From: Aminobacter aganoensis
GTDB lineage: Bacteria; Pseudomonadota; Alphaproteobacteria; Rhizobiales; Rhizobiaceae
Reading direction: 5' to 3'
Assembly: GCF_014206975.1 (NCBI RefSeq)
Contig: NZ_JACHOU010000003.1
Location: 186,001-250,000 of the forward strand
DNA length: 64,000 bases
The position numbers were made by a program, and so were the translations under genes. Below the pieces are notes generated by a model. It was given only the letters and a program-made list of their open reading frames with translations. It did no database searches and had not been told where the DNA came from. Shown here piece by piece: positions 20,995 through 29,404 of the stretch. Position 1 is the first letter of the stretch, and every line of letters starts with the position of its first letter.

Positions 20995-21023
20995 TTGACT
21001 TTAATCAATCGATTGATTAAATA
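20995..21023 (+). promoter_or_regulatory. Candidate promoter of the CecR-like operon
   Basis: TTGACT (20995-21000) and an AT-rich -10 (TTAAAT/TAAATA near 21017-21023) with 16-17 bp spacing lie just before the start at 21030. The palindrome at 21000-21021 fills the spacer, so a bound repressor would block RNA polymerase. Confidence 0.45.
21000..21021. promoter_or_regulatory. Perfect 22-bp palindromic operator of the TetR/CecR-like regulator
   Basis: The half-site TTTAATCAATC is followed by its exact complement, giving a 22-bp perfect palindrome ending 8 bp before the regulator start. Position and symmetry fit an autoregulatory TetR operator. It is also in front of the divergent CYTH-CHAD operon. 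Confidence 0.75.
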
Positions 21024-21029
21024 ACTGGC

Positions 21030-21707
21030 ATGAGCAAGACACAGACCCCGCAGACGACCACCGCAGCCGACGCCACCCGCATGGCGCTGGTGATGGCGGC
21101 GCTTCAACTGTTCGGCCGCCAGGGCTTCGACGGTACCTCGACCCGCGAGATCGCCGCCGCCGCCAATGCCAACATAGGCTCCATCGCCTATCACTTCGGC
21201 GGCAAGGAGGGGCTCCGCCTCGCCGCCGCCGACTACATCGTCGAGACGATCCAGGCCATTGCCGCCCAGGCCTTCGGCAGCGCCGCACCGGCATTGCCGA
21301 CAGGCGCCGAGCAGGCCGAGGCGCTGCTCGACGCCACCGTCGAGCGCATGGTCGGCTTCATCGTCGCGCGTCCCGAGGCTGGCGAGATCGTCCAGTTCGT
21401 GCTGCGCGAGCTATCGACCCCCACCGACGCGCTCGACCGCATCTACAGCGGCGTCTTCGAGCCGGTTCACCGCAGGCTGTGCCACCTCTGGGCGACCGCC
21501 ACCGGCGAGGATGCCGACAGCGAAAAGACGCGCATCAGCGTGTTCATGATGATCGGCCAGGTCGTCTATTTCCGCATCGCCCGTGCCGCCGTCATGCGGC
21601 GCATGGACTGGACCGACATCGGCCCCGCCGAAGCCGCCAAGGTCATCGGCATAGCCAAGGAAAACGTCGCGGCCATCATCGCCGCGCGAAAGGCAGGAAA
21701 GCCATGA
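21030..21707 (+). CDS. TetR-family regulator, CecR-like
   Basis: This 225-residue protein has a TetR helix-turn-helix (ALQLFGRQGFDGTSTREIAAAANANIGSIAYHFGGKEGLRLAAADYI) and a C-terminal ligand domain of the CecR (YbiH) kind (FVLRELSTPTDALDRIYSGVFEPVHRRLCHLWATATG). In E. coli CecR controls the ybhGFSR exporter. Here the next genes are an HlyD protein, an ABC ATPase and an ABC-2 permease, the same set, and the stop overlaps the HlyD start as ATGA. It likely represses its own operon through the palindrome at 21000-21021. Confidence 0.85.
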   Translation: MSKTQTPQTTTAADATRMALVMAALQLFGRQGFDGTSTREIAAAANANIGSIAYHFGGKEGLRLAAADYIVETIQAIAAQAFGSAAPALPTGAEQAEALLDATVERMVGFIVARPEAGEIVQFVLRELSTPTDALDRIYSGVFEPVHRRLCHLWATATGEDADSEKTRISVFMMIGQVVYFRIARAAVMRRMDWTDIGPAEAAKVIGIAKENVAAIIAARKAGKP

Positions 21708-22654
21708 GCATCCTTTGTTCGATACCTTTCGCAGCATCGCTGTTTTCGGCCTGCGCCGCTCCCGCGCCGCTCGCTGTCGGCTATGTCGAGGGCGACTATG
21801 TCCTGCTCGCCCCCATCGAGGTGGCGCAGGTCGAGACGGTGGCCGTCCGCCGCGGCGACCGCGTCCAGGCCGGCAGGCCGATCGCTACGCTAGAAAGCGG
21901 CGACGCCAGGATCGCGGTCACCCAGGCCGAGGCGGCACTTGCCCAGGCAAGGGCCGAACTCGCCGACCTCAAGGTCGGCAAGCGCCCGGAAGAGATCGCC
22001 GCACTCGAGGCGACCGTGCGCTCCGCCAGGTCCCAGGCCGAGGAAGCGAGCCGCGTCCGGGCACGCACCGAGGATCTTTTGAAGCGCGGCATCGCCACCC
22101 AGGCCCAGATGGACGAGGCGAGGACCCAGGTCGAGGTCTCCGAGGCCGCCATAGGCCTCGCCGAAGCCAACCTGAAGGTCGCCGGGCTGCCCGCCCGCGA
22201 AGACGCGATCAGGGCGGCGGAGAAGAAGGTCGAGCAGGCCGAATCGACCCTCGGCCAGGCCCGCTGGCGGCTGTCCAAGCGCGCGCTCACCGCGCCCGCC
22301 GACGGTCGCGTCGACGACGTCATCCGCAATGCCGGCGACACCGCCGGCCCGTCGTCCCCGGTGGTCTCGGTGCTGCCCGACGGTGCGGTCAAGCTGACGC
22401 TGTTCATCCCCGAGACCGCCTTCTCCTCGGTCCGGGTCGGCACCCGCTTGGCGGTGCGCTGCGACGGCTGCGCCGAAGGGCTGACGGCCAAAATCAGCTA
22501 CGTCTCGCCCGATCCCGAATTCACCCCGCCGGTCATCTACTCGCTCGAGAACCGGCAGAAGCTCGTCTACCTCGTCGAGGCCCGGCCCGAAGACGCCAAT
22601 TCGGCGCTACAGCCGGGACAGATCGTCGATGTGGCGCTGGAAGAGAGCGAATAG
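21704..22654 (+). CDS. HlyD-family periplasmic adaptor of ABC exporter (YbhG-like)
   Basis: This 316-residue protein has a hydrophobic N-terminus (SIPFAASLFSAC, with a weak lipobox-like end), a lipoyl half-motif (VETVAVRRGDRVQAGRPIATLES), a long coiled coil (about 70-180, rich in AEAALAQARAEL-type heptads), the second lipoyl half and a beta barrel (DGAVKLTLFIPE). It would bridge the inner-membrane ABC unit to an outer-membrane channel. It overlaps the regulator by ATGA. Its last three codons (AGC GAA TAG) lie inside a heptamer repeat, so the stop codon is supplied by the repeat. Confidence 0.87.
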   Translation: MSILCSIPFAASLFSACAAPAPLAVGYVEGDYVLLAPIEVAQVETVAVRRGDRVQAGRPIATLESGDARIAVTQAEAALAQARAELADLKVGKRPEEIAALEATVRSARSQAEEASRVRARTEDLLKRGIATQAQMDEARTQVEVSEAAIGLAEANLKVAGLPAREDAIRAAEKKVEQAESTLGQARWRLSKRALTAPADGRVDDVIRNAGDTAGPSSPVVSVLPDGAVKLTLFIPETAFSSVRVGTRLAVRCDGCAEGLTAKISYVSPDPEFTPPVIYSLENRQKLVYLVEARPEDANSALQPGQIVDVALEESE

Positions 22655-22777
22655 CGAATAGCGAATAGGGAGTAGCGAATAGCGAATAGCGAATAGGGCA
22701 GTATCCGCGCGCTACTCACTACTCACTACTCACTACTCACTACTCACTATTCGCTATTCGCTATTCCCTATTCGCTC
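22647..22777. repeat. Heptamer repeat array with inverted arms inside an operon
   Basis: Copies of GCGAATA (22647-22698) are followed by copies of TACTCAC and then TATTCGC (22712-22777). The two GAATA-type blocks are inverted copies, so the RNA can fold into a long hairpin. The array fills the gap between the HlyD stop and the ABC ATPase start. Confidence 0.8.
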
Positions 22778-22798
22778 TTTATACCCGAGGCAGCCGCA

Positions 22799-23716
22799 AT
22801 GAACGCCATCGAAGTCACCAATCTCGTCAAGCGCTTCGGCGACAAGACCGTCGTCGACCACGTCACCATGACCGTCGCCGAGGGCGAGATCGTCGGTTTC
22901 CTCGGGCCCAACGGCTCGGGCAAGACCACCACCATCCGCATCATGTGCGGACTGCTCACCCCCGACGAGGGCGAGGGCCAGGTACTCGGCCACGACCTGC
23001 GCACCGACGGTCTCAAGATCAAGCGCGAAGTCGGCTACATGACGCAGAAGTTCTCCTTCTACGAGGACCTGACGATCGGCGAGAACCTCGAATTCGTCGC
23101 CCGCCTCTACAAGCTCCGGCCGGTCGAGGAACATGTCGCCAGGACCCTCGACGAGCTCGGCCTGACCAGCCGCCGCGACCAGCTCGCCGGCACCCTGTCG
23201 GGCGGCTGGAAGCAGCGCCTGGCGCTTGCCGCCTGCATCATGCACAAGCCCAAGCTGCTGCTGCTCGACGAGCCCACCGCCGGCGTCGATCCCAAGGCGC
23301 GGCGCGAGTTCTGGGACGAGATCCACCGGCTGGCGCGCGGCGGGCTCACCGTGCTCGTCTCGACCCACTACATGGACGAGGCCGAGCGCTGCCACCGCAT
23401 CAGCTACATCTCCTATGGCAAGATGCTGGCCTCGGGCACCGTCGCGGAGGTGGTGCGCAATGCCGGGCTGACCACCTTCGTCGTTTCGGGCCCGCGCCTC
23501 GACCAGATCGCCGAGGCACTCGAGGGCCGCCCCGGCGTCGAGCAGGTCGCGCCGTTCGGCGCCACGCTCCACGTCGTCGGCTCCGACCGCAACAAGCTCG
23601 AAGCGGCACTTGCCGACATCCGCGGCCGCAAGGACGTCACCGTCGAACCGGGCGAGACCAGCCTGGAAGACGTGTTCATCCAGTTCATGGCCGGCTCCAG
23701 GGACAACATGTCATGA
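22799..23716 (+). CDS. ABC transporter ATP-binding protein (YbhF-like)
   Basis: This 305-residue ATPase has Walker A GPNGSGKTTT, Q-loop TQKFSFYEDLT, signature LSGGWKQRLALA, Walker B LLLLDEPTAGVD and the switch His in VSTHYMDEAERC. The C-terminal 80 residues resemble the tail of ABC-2 drug or NodI-type ATPases. E. coli YbhF carries two nucleotide-binding domains, this one only one, so it would act as a homodimer. The stop overlaps the permease start (ATGA). Confidence 0.92.
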   Translation: MNAIEVTNLVKRFGDKTVVDHVTMTVAEGEIVGFLGPNGSGKTTTIRIMCGLLTPDEGEGQVLGHDLRTDGLKIKREVGYMTQKFSFYEDLTIGENLEFVARLYKLRPVEEHVARTLDELGLTSRRDQLAGTLSGGWKQRLALAACIMHKPKLLLLDEPTAGVDPKARREFWDEIHRLARGGLTVLVSTHYMDEAERCHRISYISYGKMLASGTVAEVVRNAGLTTFVVSGPRLDQIAEALEGRPGVEQVAPFGATLHVVGSDRNKLEAALADIRGRKDVTVEPGETSLEDVFIQFMAGSRDNMS

Positions 23717-24861
23717 AAAACGTCACCAACGGGCTGTTCTCCTTCGCCCGGCTCGGCGCCTTGCTGACCAAGGAGTTCATCCAGATGCGGCGCGACCGCA
23801 TCACCTTCGCCATGATGCTGGGCGTACCGCTGATGCAGCTCGTGCTGTTCGGCTTTGCCATCAACAGCGATCCCAAGAGCCTGCCGGCGGCGCTCGTCGC
23901 CACCAGCAACGACCCGTACACCCGCGCCATGGTCTCCGCGCTGCAGAACACCAACTACTACCGCTTCGACCACATCGCCGAGACCGCCGCCGAGGCCGAG
24001 CAGCTGATGGCCAGCGGCGAGGTCGCCTTCGTCGTCACCATCCCCGCCGATTTCGGCCGCCGGGTGGCGGCCGGCGAAGCGCCCCAGATCCTGATCGAGG
24101 CCGACGCCACCGACCCGTCGGCGTCCAGCGGGGCGGTGTCGACGCTCGGCACCGTCGCCAGCAAGGCGCTGCTGCGCGCCCAGGGCATGGAAGCGGCATC
24201 CGCCGAGCAGGCGAAGGGCCAGCTCGAGGTCGTCGTCCACCGCCGCTACAATCCCGAGGGCATCTCGCAATACAACATCGTGCCTGGCCTGCTCGGCGTC
24301 ATCCTGCAGATGACCATGGTGATGATGACCTCGATGGCGCTGACCCGCGAGACCGAGCGCGGCACCATGGAAAACCTGCTCGCCATGCCGGCCAGCCCGG
24401 CCGAGATCATGCTCGGCAAGGTGCTGCCCTATCTCGTCGTCGGCGCCGTCCAGGTAACCGTCGTGCTGGTCGCCTCCAAGCTCCTGTTTGCCATCCCCTT
24501 CATCGGCTCGCTGTCGCTGCTGCTGTCGGCGATCCTGGTCTTCGTGCTGGCGCTGGTGCTGCTCGGCTACACCATCTCGACCATCGCCCGCACCCAGATG
24601 CAGGCGATGCAGCTGACCTTCTTCTTCTTCCTGCCGTCGATCCTGCTGTCGGGCTTCATGTTCCCCTATCGCGGCATGCCCGGCTGGGCTCAGGCCCTGG
24701 GCGAAGTCCTGCCGCTGACGCATTTCCTGCGCATCATCCGCGCCGTCATGCTGAAGGGCGCCGAGTTCCCCGCCATTGCCGTCGAGGTCGGCGTGCTCGG
24801 CCTGTTCGTCGCGCTCTTCGCCGGCCTGGCGCTGTTCCGCTTCCGCCGCACGCTGGACTGA
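23713..24861 (+). CDS. ABC-2 type permease (YbhS/YbhR-like)
   Basis: This 382-residue protein has one N-terminal membrane helix after KEFIQMRRDRITFAMM, a large periplasmic domain (about 55-190), and five or so C-terminal helices with the ABC-2 phrase ETERGTMENLLAMPASPAEIMLGKVLPYL. The E. coli system has two permeases; only one is found here, so it presumably homodimerises. With the HlyD and ATPase genes it forms a complete efflux unit, likely for drugs or hydrophobic toxicants. Confidence 0.9.
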   Translation: MKNVTNGLFSFARLGALLTKEFIQMRRDRITFAMMLGVPLMQLVLFGFAINSDPKSLPAALVATSNDPYTRAMVSALQNTNYYRFDHIAETAAEAEQLMASGEVAFVVTIPADFGRRVAAGEAPQILIEADATDPSASSGAVSTLGTVASKALLRAQGMEAASAEQAKGQLEVVVHRRYNPEGISQYNIVPGLLGVILQMTMVMMTSMALTRETERGTMENLLAMPASPAEIMLGKVLPYLVVGAVQVTVVLVASKLLFAIPFIGSLSLLLSAILVFVLALVLLGYTISTIARTQMQAMQLTFFFFLPSILLSGFMFPYRGMPGWAQALGEVLPLTHFLRIIRAVMLKGAEFPAIAVEVGVLGLFVALFAGLALFRFRRTLD

Positions 24862-24885
24862 TGCCGCCGGGCGTTGCCCTGCTCG

Positions 24886-24927
24886 CTCCCGGCTCCCGGC
24901 TCCCGGCTCCCGGCTCCCGGCTCCCGG
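24886..24927. repeat. Six tandem CTCCCGG heptamers
   Basis: Six perfect copies of the 7-bp unit CTCCCGG follow the permease stop by 25 bp. This second heptamer array in the same neighbourhood may vary in copy number through slippage. Confidence 0.85.
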
Positions 24928-25076
24928 CCCTCGGCCCCGGCGGAGCGGGCAGGTGCATGCGGGTCTGGCTTCGCGGCTCGATCTGGCCCGGTGAAAATAC
25001 CTCCTGGCGGGCCATCCCGGCGCTTGAGAAGCACGTCCGGCAATGGCAAATGTCTGCCGACAGGGGGGACTACGGA

Positions 25077-25697
25077 ATGTACCAGCTCTACACACGCGCC
25101 GGCAGCGGCGGCTTCGTCGTCGAGGCGGCGCTCGAACTGGCCGGCGTGCCATTCGAATGCATCAATGTCGTCAAGGGCACGGACCCCGACGACAGGTTCC
25201 GCACCGTCAGCCCGCTTGGCCAGGTGCCGGTGCTGGTGCTGCCCGATGGCGGCGCGATGACCGAGTCGGCGGCGATGTGCCAGCTGGTCGCCGAGCGCCA
25301 TCCCCAGGCCGGGCTTGCGCCGGCAGCGGATGCGTCCGGCCGGGCCGACTTCCTGCGCTGGCTCACCTTCCAGTCGTCGGTGATGTATCCGGCGCTGCTG
25401 CGCTACTATTACGCGCAGCGCTACACGGCCGACCCGCAGGGCATCGAGGCAGTGAAGGTCGCCGCCGTCGCCGAAAGCGATCGCGGCTTCGGCATCATCG
25501 ACGCCGCGTTGCGGGGGCGCAGCTGGCTTGCCGGCGACCGCATGTCGATCGCCGACGTCTATCTGCTGATGCTGGCATATTGGCACCCTCAGGCCGGCAA
25601 GGTCGCTGCGACGTGGCCGGAGATCGAGCGCATCTGCGCGATGCTGCGCGACGTGCCTGTCATCAAGGACCTGAACGTCCGCCACGAATTGTGGTGA
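25077..25697 (+). CDS. Glutathione S-transferase family protein
   Basis: This 206-residue protein shows the thioredoxin-like GST N-domain (MYQLYTRAGSGGFVVEAALELAGVPFECINV, then LGQVPVLVLPDGGAMTESAAMCQLVAE with the cis-Pro and the E-S glutathione motif) and a helical C-domain with the N-capping motif SIADVYLLML. A Ser near the start (RAGSGG) could be the catalytic residue, as in beta/zeta-like GSTs. The ATG at 25077 is preceded by a purine-rich GGGGGG site; 25050 is an alternative start. Confidence 0.85.
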   Translation: MYQLYTRAGSGGFVVEAALELAGVPFECINVVKGTDPDDRFRTVSPLGQVPVLVLPDGGAMTESAAMCQLVAERHPQAGLAPAADASGRADFLRWLTFQSSVMYPALLRYYYAQRYTADPQGIEAVKVAAVAESDRGFGIIDAALRGRSWLAGDRMSIADVYLLMLAYWHPQAGKVAATWPEIERICAMLRDVPVIKDLNVRHELW

Positions 25698-25892
25698 GGG
25701 CCGGGCGGGGCGCTCGACCTCTGTGCATGGAACTGTGGGGCGTGAAGCAGCCGGGCTTGCGCCGCCGGCGGGCGTAGCCGCGCCTAGAGGCGGGTCGAGA
25801 CGATCGCCCGGCGTTCGCCGCGCAATGTGGTGGTGCGGTGATCGCTGGTTGGCCGGGCGATGCGGCTTTCGTGGCGTCCGATGACGGTCATG

Positions 25893-26045
25893 TCAGTGGA
25901 ACGTCACGCGCGACTGGAGCGTGTTGCTGCGGCGGGCGCAGGCAGGTCCCGGGCCGCGCATGTAGTGGCGCTCGGGGCGGTAGGTCGGGGCGATGAATTC
26001 GCGAAGCGCCGATGCGGCGTGAGTGATTTGGTTCCAGATAGCCAT
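25893..26045 (-). CDS. Possible small protein (50 aa)
   Basis: The frame MAIWNQITHAASALREFIAPTYRPERHYMRGPG... has an AGGGA ribosome site before the ATG and a plausible amphipathic N-terminal helix. The short, basic C-terminal tail has no recognisable motif. I do not recognise the family; coding status rests on the ribosome site and composition. Confidence 0.4.
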   Translation of the reverse strand: MAIWNQITHAASALREFIAPTYRPERHYMRGPGPACARRSNTLQSRVTFH

Positions 26046-26332
26046 TGTTCTTATCCCTGTCCCTTCGGGGCTCGTCCCGAACGTGGAAGCGACCATAGCC
26101 GGCGGGTGTGAATCTTCGGTGAACGCGATGTTAATCTTCGTGTGAAAATGCGCCCGATCGGGGCCGAATTGCGTTCTTTTCTAGGCATTTAGGCCGGATC
26201 GGGCGGCATTGGTTAAGATGTGTCTTTTGCGCCACGGATGTATCCGCAATTTGCCGTGCGGCTATCCACAGGTTTCAGTCCGCAGTTACATCGAAGCACG
26301 GTGTTGGGCAGGCCCGGCACTGGATTTCGGCC

Positions 26333-27013
26333 TCAGGCGAGGAAGGCTTTCTCGAAGGCGCGCTTGCCCGGGGGCGTGAATTCGACCACCCGGCTGCCGG
26401 CCGGCCGGCGTGCCCATTTCTCGGCGATGATCTTGTCGAGGATGGCGGTGCCCAGCGATCCCGCCAGATGCGCGCGGCGCACGCTCCAGTCGAGGCAGGC
26501 GCGGCACATCGGCCGGCGCGCAGCGCCGAGCCCGGACGTGTCGATGCCTCTGGCGGCAAAGAAGCCCGCGCCCGCCGGGCCGAGCCGAACCGTGTCGTCG
26601 TTCTGGACGATGATCTCTTCGGCCACGAAGCGGTCGAACATCGCCACCGCATGGTCGCCGGCAAGGTGGTCGTAGCAGACGCGGGCTTCGCGCATCGACT
26701 TGTCGCGCGGGCCCGGCCGGGCCCGCTGGGGGCCGGAGTGGGCGGCCACGCCGCTGATCGCCTCGATCATCGCCGCGACCTCGGTCCCGGCCAGCGCGTA
26801 GTAGCGATGCCGGCCCTGGCTCGCCACGGTCAGCAGCCTGCCGTCCATCAGCTTGGCGAGGTGCGAACTTGCCGTGGGCAGGCTGACGCCGGCCTCGAGC
26901 GCCAGTTCGCTGGCCGTCAGCGCACCGCCATCCATCAGCGCGGTCAGCATGTTGGCGCGTGCAGGATCGCCGACGAGGCTGGCGATACGGGCGATGTCTG
27001 GGCCTTCTTTCAT
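26333..27013 (-). CDS. ArsR-type winged-helix transcriptional regulator
   Basis: This 226-residue protein starts with an ArsR-like winged helix (ARIASLVGDPARANMLTALMDGGALTASELALEAGVSLPTASSHLAKLMDGRLLTVASQGRHRYYAL). It has a long C-terminal region with conserved-looking Cys/His patches: ARVCYDHLAGDHAV and MCRACLDWSVRRAHLAGSLG. These could bind a metal or sense thiol state, but the effector is unknown. It is divergent from the DUF1127 gene. Confidence 0.85.
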   Translation of the reverse strand: MKEGPDIARIASLVGDPARANMLTALMDGGALTASELALEAGVSLPTASSHLAKLMDGRLLTVASQGRHRYYALAGTEVAAMIEAISGVAAHSGPQRARPGPRDKSMREARVCYDHLAGDHAVAMFDRFVAEEIIVQNDDTVRLGPAGAGFFAARGIDTSGLGAARRPMCRACLDWSVRRAHLAGSLGTAILDKIIAEKWARRPAGSRVVEFTPPGKRAFEKAFLA

Positions 27014-27098
27014 GGCAGGCTACCTCCATGGTTCGATGGTAATCGAAGCGTTCTCGTCAGGCAATGCGTATTCTGCGTCCATGGAAAGGAGCAATGCC

Positions 27099-27302
27099 AT
27101 GACGCCGAACACCCGATCCGCCACCGCGCCAGGACGCTTGCCGCTCGCTGCATTCGGCCGGGTGCTGGCCTTCCTTGCCCGCGGTTATGACCGGCACCTG
27201 CAACGGCTCGACCTTTCCGAACTGACCGACACCCAGCTCGACGACATCGGTCTCAGCCGCCGCGACGTGACGCGTGAAGTCGCAAGACCCTTCTGGCGCT
27301 AG
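27099..27302 (+). CDS. DUF1127 domain-containing protein
   Basis: This 67-residue protein carries the C-terminal DUF1127 signature (RLDLSELTDTQLDDIGLSRRDVTREVARPFW). Small Arg-rich DUF1127 proteins are common in rhizobia and some act in RNA turnover or phosphate and carbon balance. The ATG at 27099 has AAGGAG seven bases upstream, better than the ATG at 27081. It is divergent from the ArsR-type gene. Confidence 0.85.
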   Translation: MTPNTRSATAPGRLPLAAFGRVLAFLARGYDRHLQRLDLSELTDTQLDDIGLSRRDVTREVARPFWR

Positions 27303-27366
27303 CACGCCGGTTCGGCCGCACGCTTCGATGCCGGTCGAACCATTCCCGCCGCTCATGGAGACGACA

Positions 27367-27672
27367 ATGACCATCACCTGCTTCATCCGCTACCGGATCG
27401 ACCCCTTCGGCAAGGCGGCATTCGAGCAATATGCCCGCAACTGGGGCCAGGCGATCCCGCGCTGCGGTGCCGACCTGGTCGGCTGTTTCGCGCCGCATGA
27501 AGGCTCGGCGACGACCGAATGTGGCGTCTACGACATCGAAAGCCTGGCCGCCTGCGAGGCCTACCGGGCGCGGCTGACGGCAGACCCGCTCGGCCGCGAG
27601 AACTGTTCTCGAAGCGGGAACGGCTCATCCTGAAGGAGGACCGCATCTTCCTGAAGCTGGCATCGGGGCCGC
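27367..27672 (+). pseudogene. NIPSNAP-family gene with frameshift and lost 3' end
   Basis: MTITCFIRYRIDPFGKAAFEQYARNWGQAIPRCGADLVGCF... is a NIPSNAP-type ferredoxin-like protein. After GREN (about 27603) the frame runs into junk and stops at 27633, while the family-like continuation FSKRERLILKEDRIFLKLAS is in another frame from about 27606. A 1-nt deletion explains this. The second frame finds no stop until 28061, because the native end seems replaced by the scpB-like fragment at 27673. A sequencing error could explain the shift but not the lost end. Confidence 0.7.
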
Positions 27673-28035
27673 ATGCTTGTGGCGGTCGCCGGCGGCTGGC
27701 AGCACCGGACGAAAAGGGCCTTTGCCGATGCCATTCGCGCGGCATCCGTCGTGGACGGCGATGTCCGCCCGCTGTCGCAATCGGAGGCGCTGACGCTGAT
27801 GTGCATCGCCTATTTCCAGCCGATCACGCGCAGCGAATTGTCGACTTTTTTCGGCAAGGAGGTGAGCCGCGACCTGATTGCCACCCTGCGTGCCCAGGAC
27901 TTCATCGCATCGGGTCCGCGCGCGCCGCAGCCCGGAGCGCCCTACACCTATGTGACGACCAAAACCTTCCTGTCGGAGTTCGGCTTCGAGACGCTGCAGG
28001 ACCTGCCCGACTTCGCGGCACTGGTGGAAATCTGA
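27673..28035 (+). pseudogene. ScpB-like protein, N-terminal half missing
   Basis: The 120 residues (VAVAGGWQHRTKRAF...LSQSEALTLMCIAYFQPITRSELSTFFGKEVSRDLIATLRAQDFIASGPRAPQPGAPYTYVTTKTFLSEFGFETLQDLPDF) match the C-terminal winged helix of ScpB, the SMC-kleisin accessory subunit. Full ScpB proteins are about 200 residues or more; the first winged helix is absent and the frame starts in mid-domain. It abuts the damaged NIPSNAP gene, so this looks like a deletion junction. It is probably a paralogue remnant and not the cell's working scpB. Confidence 0.7.
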
Positions 28036-28106
28036 CCGGGGACGCGTGCGGTCGCCCCTGAATACGAAGATACGTTTTGGGAGGCCGGTTGAAGAATCTC
28101 TCTACG

Positions 28107-29222
28107 TCAGATGCCTTGCCCAGCGCCACGCATGATGCCGGGAGTATTGTTGTGAGCAAGGCTCTTTCCAAGCGTAGCGAGAAGGTCGGTCTGCGAAATC
28201 ACACCAACGACATGGTAGGCCCGGTCGACCACGATCACCGCATGGGCAACGCCATCGGTGAGGCGCGGAAGTAATCCTACGGCCGGCTCGTCGGGGCCTG
28301 CCGTAACCGCTTCCGAGATTGGAAGCAGTTCCGACGTCTGCCCGTTTGCCAGTTCGCGCAGACCGACCGTTCCCAGCAGGCGCTTCTCGCTGTCGATGAC
28401 AGGGAGCGTGCGAATGTCGTGTTCCAACAGGAGTGCTTTCGCCTGCATCGGGCTGGCGTCCTCGGAAACCGACACGACATCGCTGGACATGATGTCGGCG
28501 CAGGTCAGTTCTCCGTGCACACGAAGCAAGGCTCGCTGCTCGACGTGCCGCAGAAGGGTGTCTATGTCTGCACGGCTAACATCGAGAGTCTCGTTCAGAT
28601 CCGAAATGGCTGCCTCGATGTCTGTTTCGTTGAATCCGACACGGATGGCCGCAGGAGGGTCCGATGTCTTGTGAGTATTGACGGTCGCTATGGTCTGTCG
28701 ATGCGGATATTGGCGACCGGCCAATCGATGAAAGATCGTGCCGAGCACAACCAGGAGCACCGAGTTGATTGCGACCGGCACCAAAGGAAAAAGGAAACCG
28801 GCGCGTGAAACGGCCACGCCGCCTATGACAGCGGTCAACGCGGCGGCGCCTCCAGGCGGATGCAGTGAGCGTGTTAGCGACATTGCCAGTATCGCGAGCG
28901 ATACTGCCAGACCGATTGCGATCATTGGGTCCTTGATGAAGTAGACTACCGTCACCCCGACAAGGGCTGAGATCGTGTTGCCGCCGACAATCGACCAGGG
29001 TTGCGCCAGCGGGCTTGCCGGGACCGCAAATAGCAATACCGCTGACGCGCCGACCGGTGCCACGATCAGCGGGAGTTGGGGATGGTCGCCGAAAACCAGG
29101 CCGCAGACAAACCCCGTAACGCATATGCCGACCAGCGCACCGATACAGCCGAGAACTCGGTCTTTCAGCGTTGCGCCGGCAAGGATCGGAGAAAATACCT
29201 TGAAGGTAAGCTTTTTGCCCAA
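28107..29222 (-). CDS. HPP-family membrane protein with CBS domains
   Basis: This 371-residue protein begins with about five membrane helices carrying the HPP signature SLHPPGGAAALTAVIGG, followed by a cytosolic part with two CBS motifs (TCADIMSSDVVSVSEDASPMQAKALLLEHDIRTLPVID... and ...AHAVIVVDRAYHVVGVISQTDLL). CBS pairs usually bind adenine nucleotides. HPP proteins have been linked to nitrite transport in plastids and cyanobacteria; the bacterial CBS form is not characterised. The start is TTG at 29222, since no ATG precedes the fold. Base use is less GC-rich than in the flanking core genes. Confidence 0.82.
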   Translation of the reverse strand: MGKKLTFKVFSPILAGATLKDRVLGCIGALVGICVTGFVCGLVFGDHPQLPLIVAPVGASAVLLFAVPASPLAQPWSIVGGNTISALVGVTVVYFIKDPMIAIGLAVSLAILAMSLTRSLHPPGGAAALTAVIGGVAVSRAGFLFPLVPVAINSVLLVVLGTIFHRLAGRQYPHRQTIATVNTHKTSDPPAAIRVGFNETDIEAAISDLNETLDVSRADIDTLLRHVEQRALLRVHGELTCADIMSSDVVSVSEDASPMQAKALLLEHDIRTLPVIDSEKRLLGTVGLRELANGQTSELLPISEAVTAGPDEPAVGLLPRLTDGVAHAVIVVDRAYHVVGVISQTDLLATLGKSLAHNNTPGIMRGAGQGI

Positions 29223-29404
29223 AAAATCGATCTCTTCGCTGTCGTGGGATCCGGTTCAGTGCCTGGTTTGCAACTCGCGCTTGGCTGCTTGATGCCTTTA
29301 TGTGTAATATTTTACACCGAGGCAATATTCTTTCATAAGGATAATCGCATCGAGACGGCTTTTCGAGAAGCCCGACTGAGGTTGGTAACGGGATAGGGCT
29401 GACT

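Noticed and set aside
22647-22777. CRISPR-like array
   Set aside because: The units are 7-bp direct tandem copies without spacers, so this is a simple repeat.
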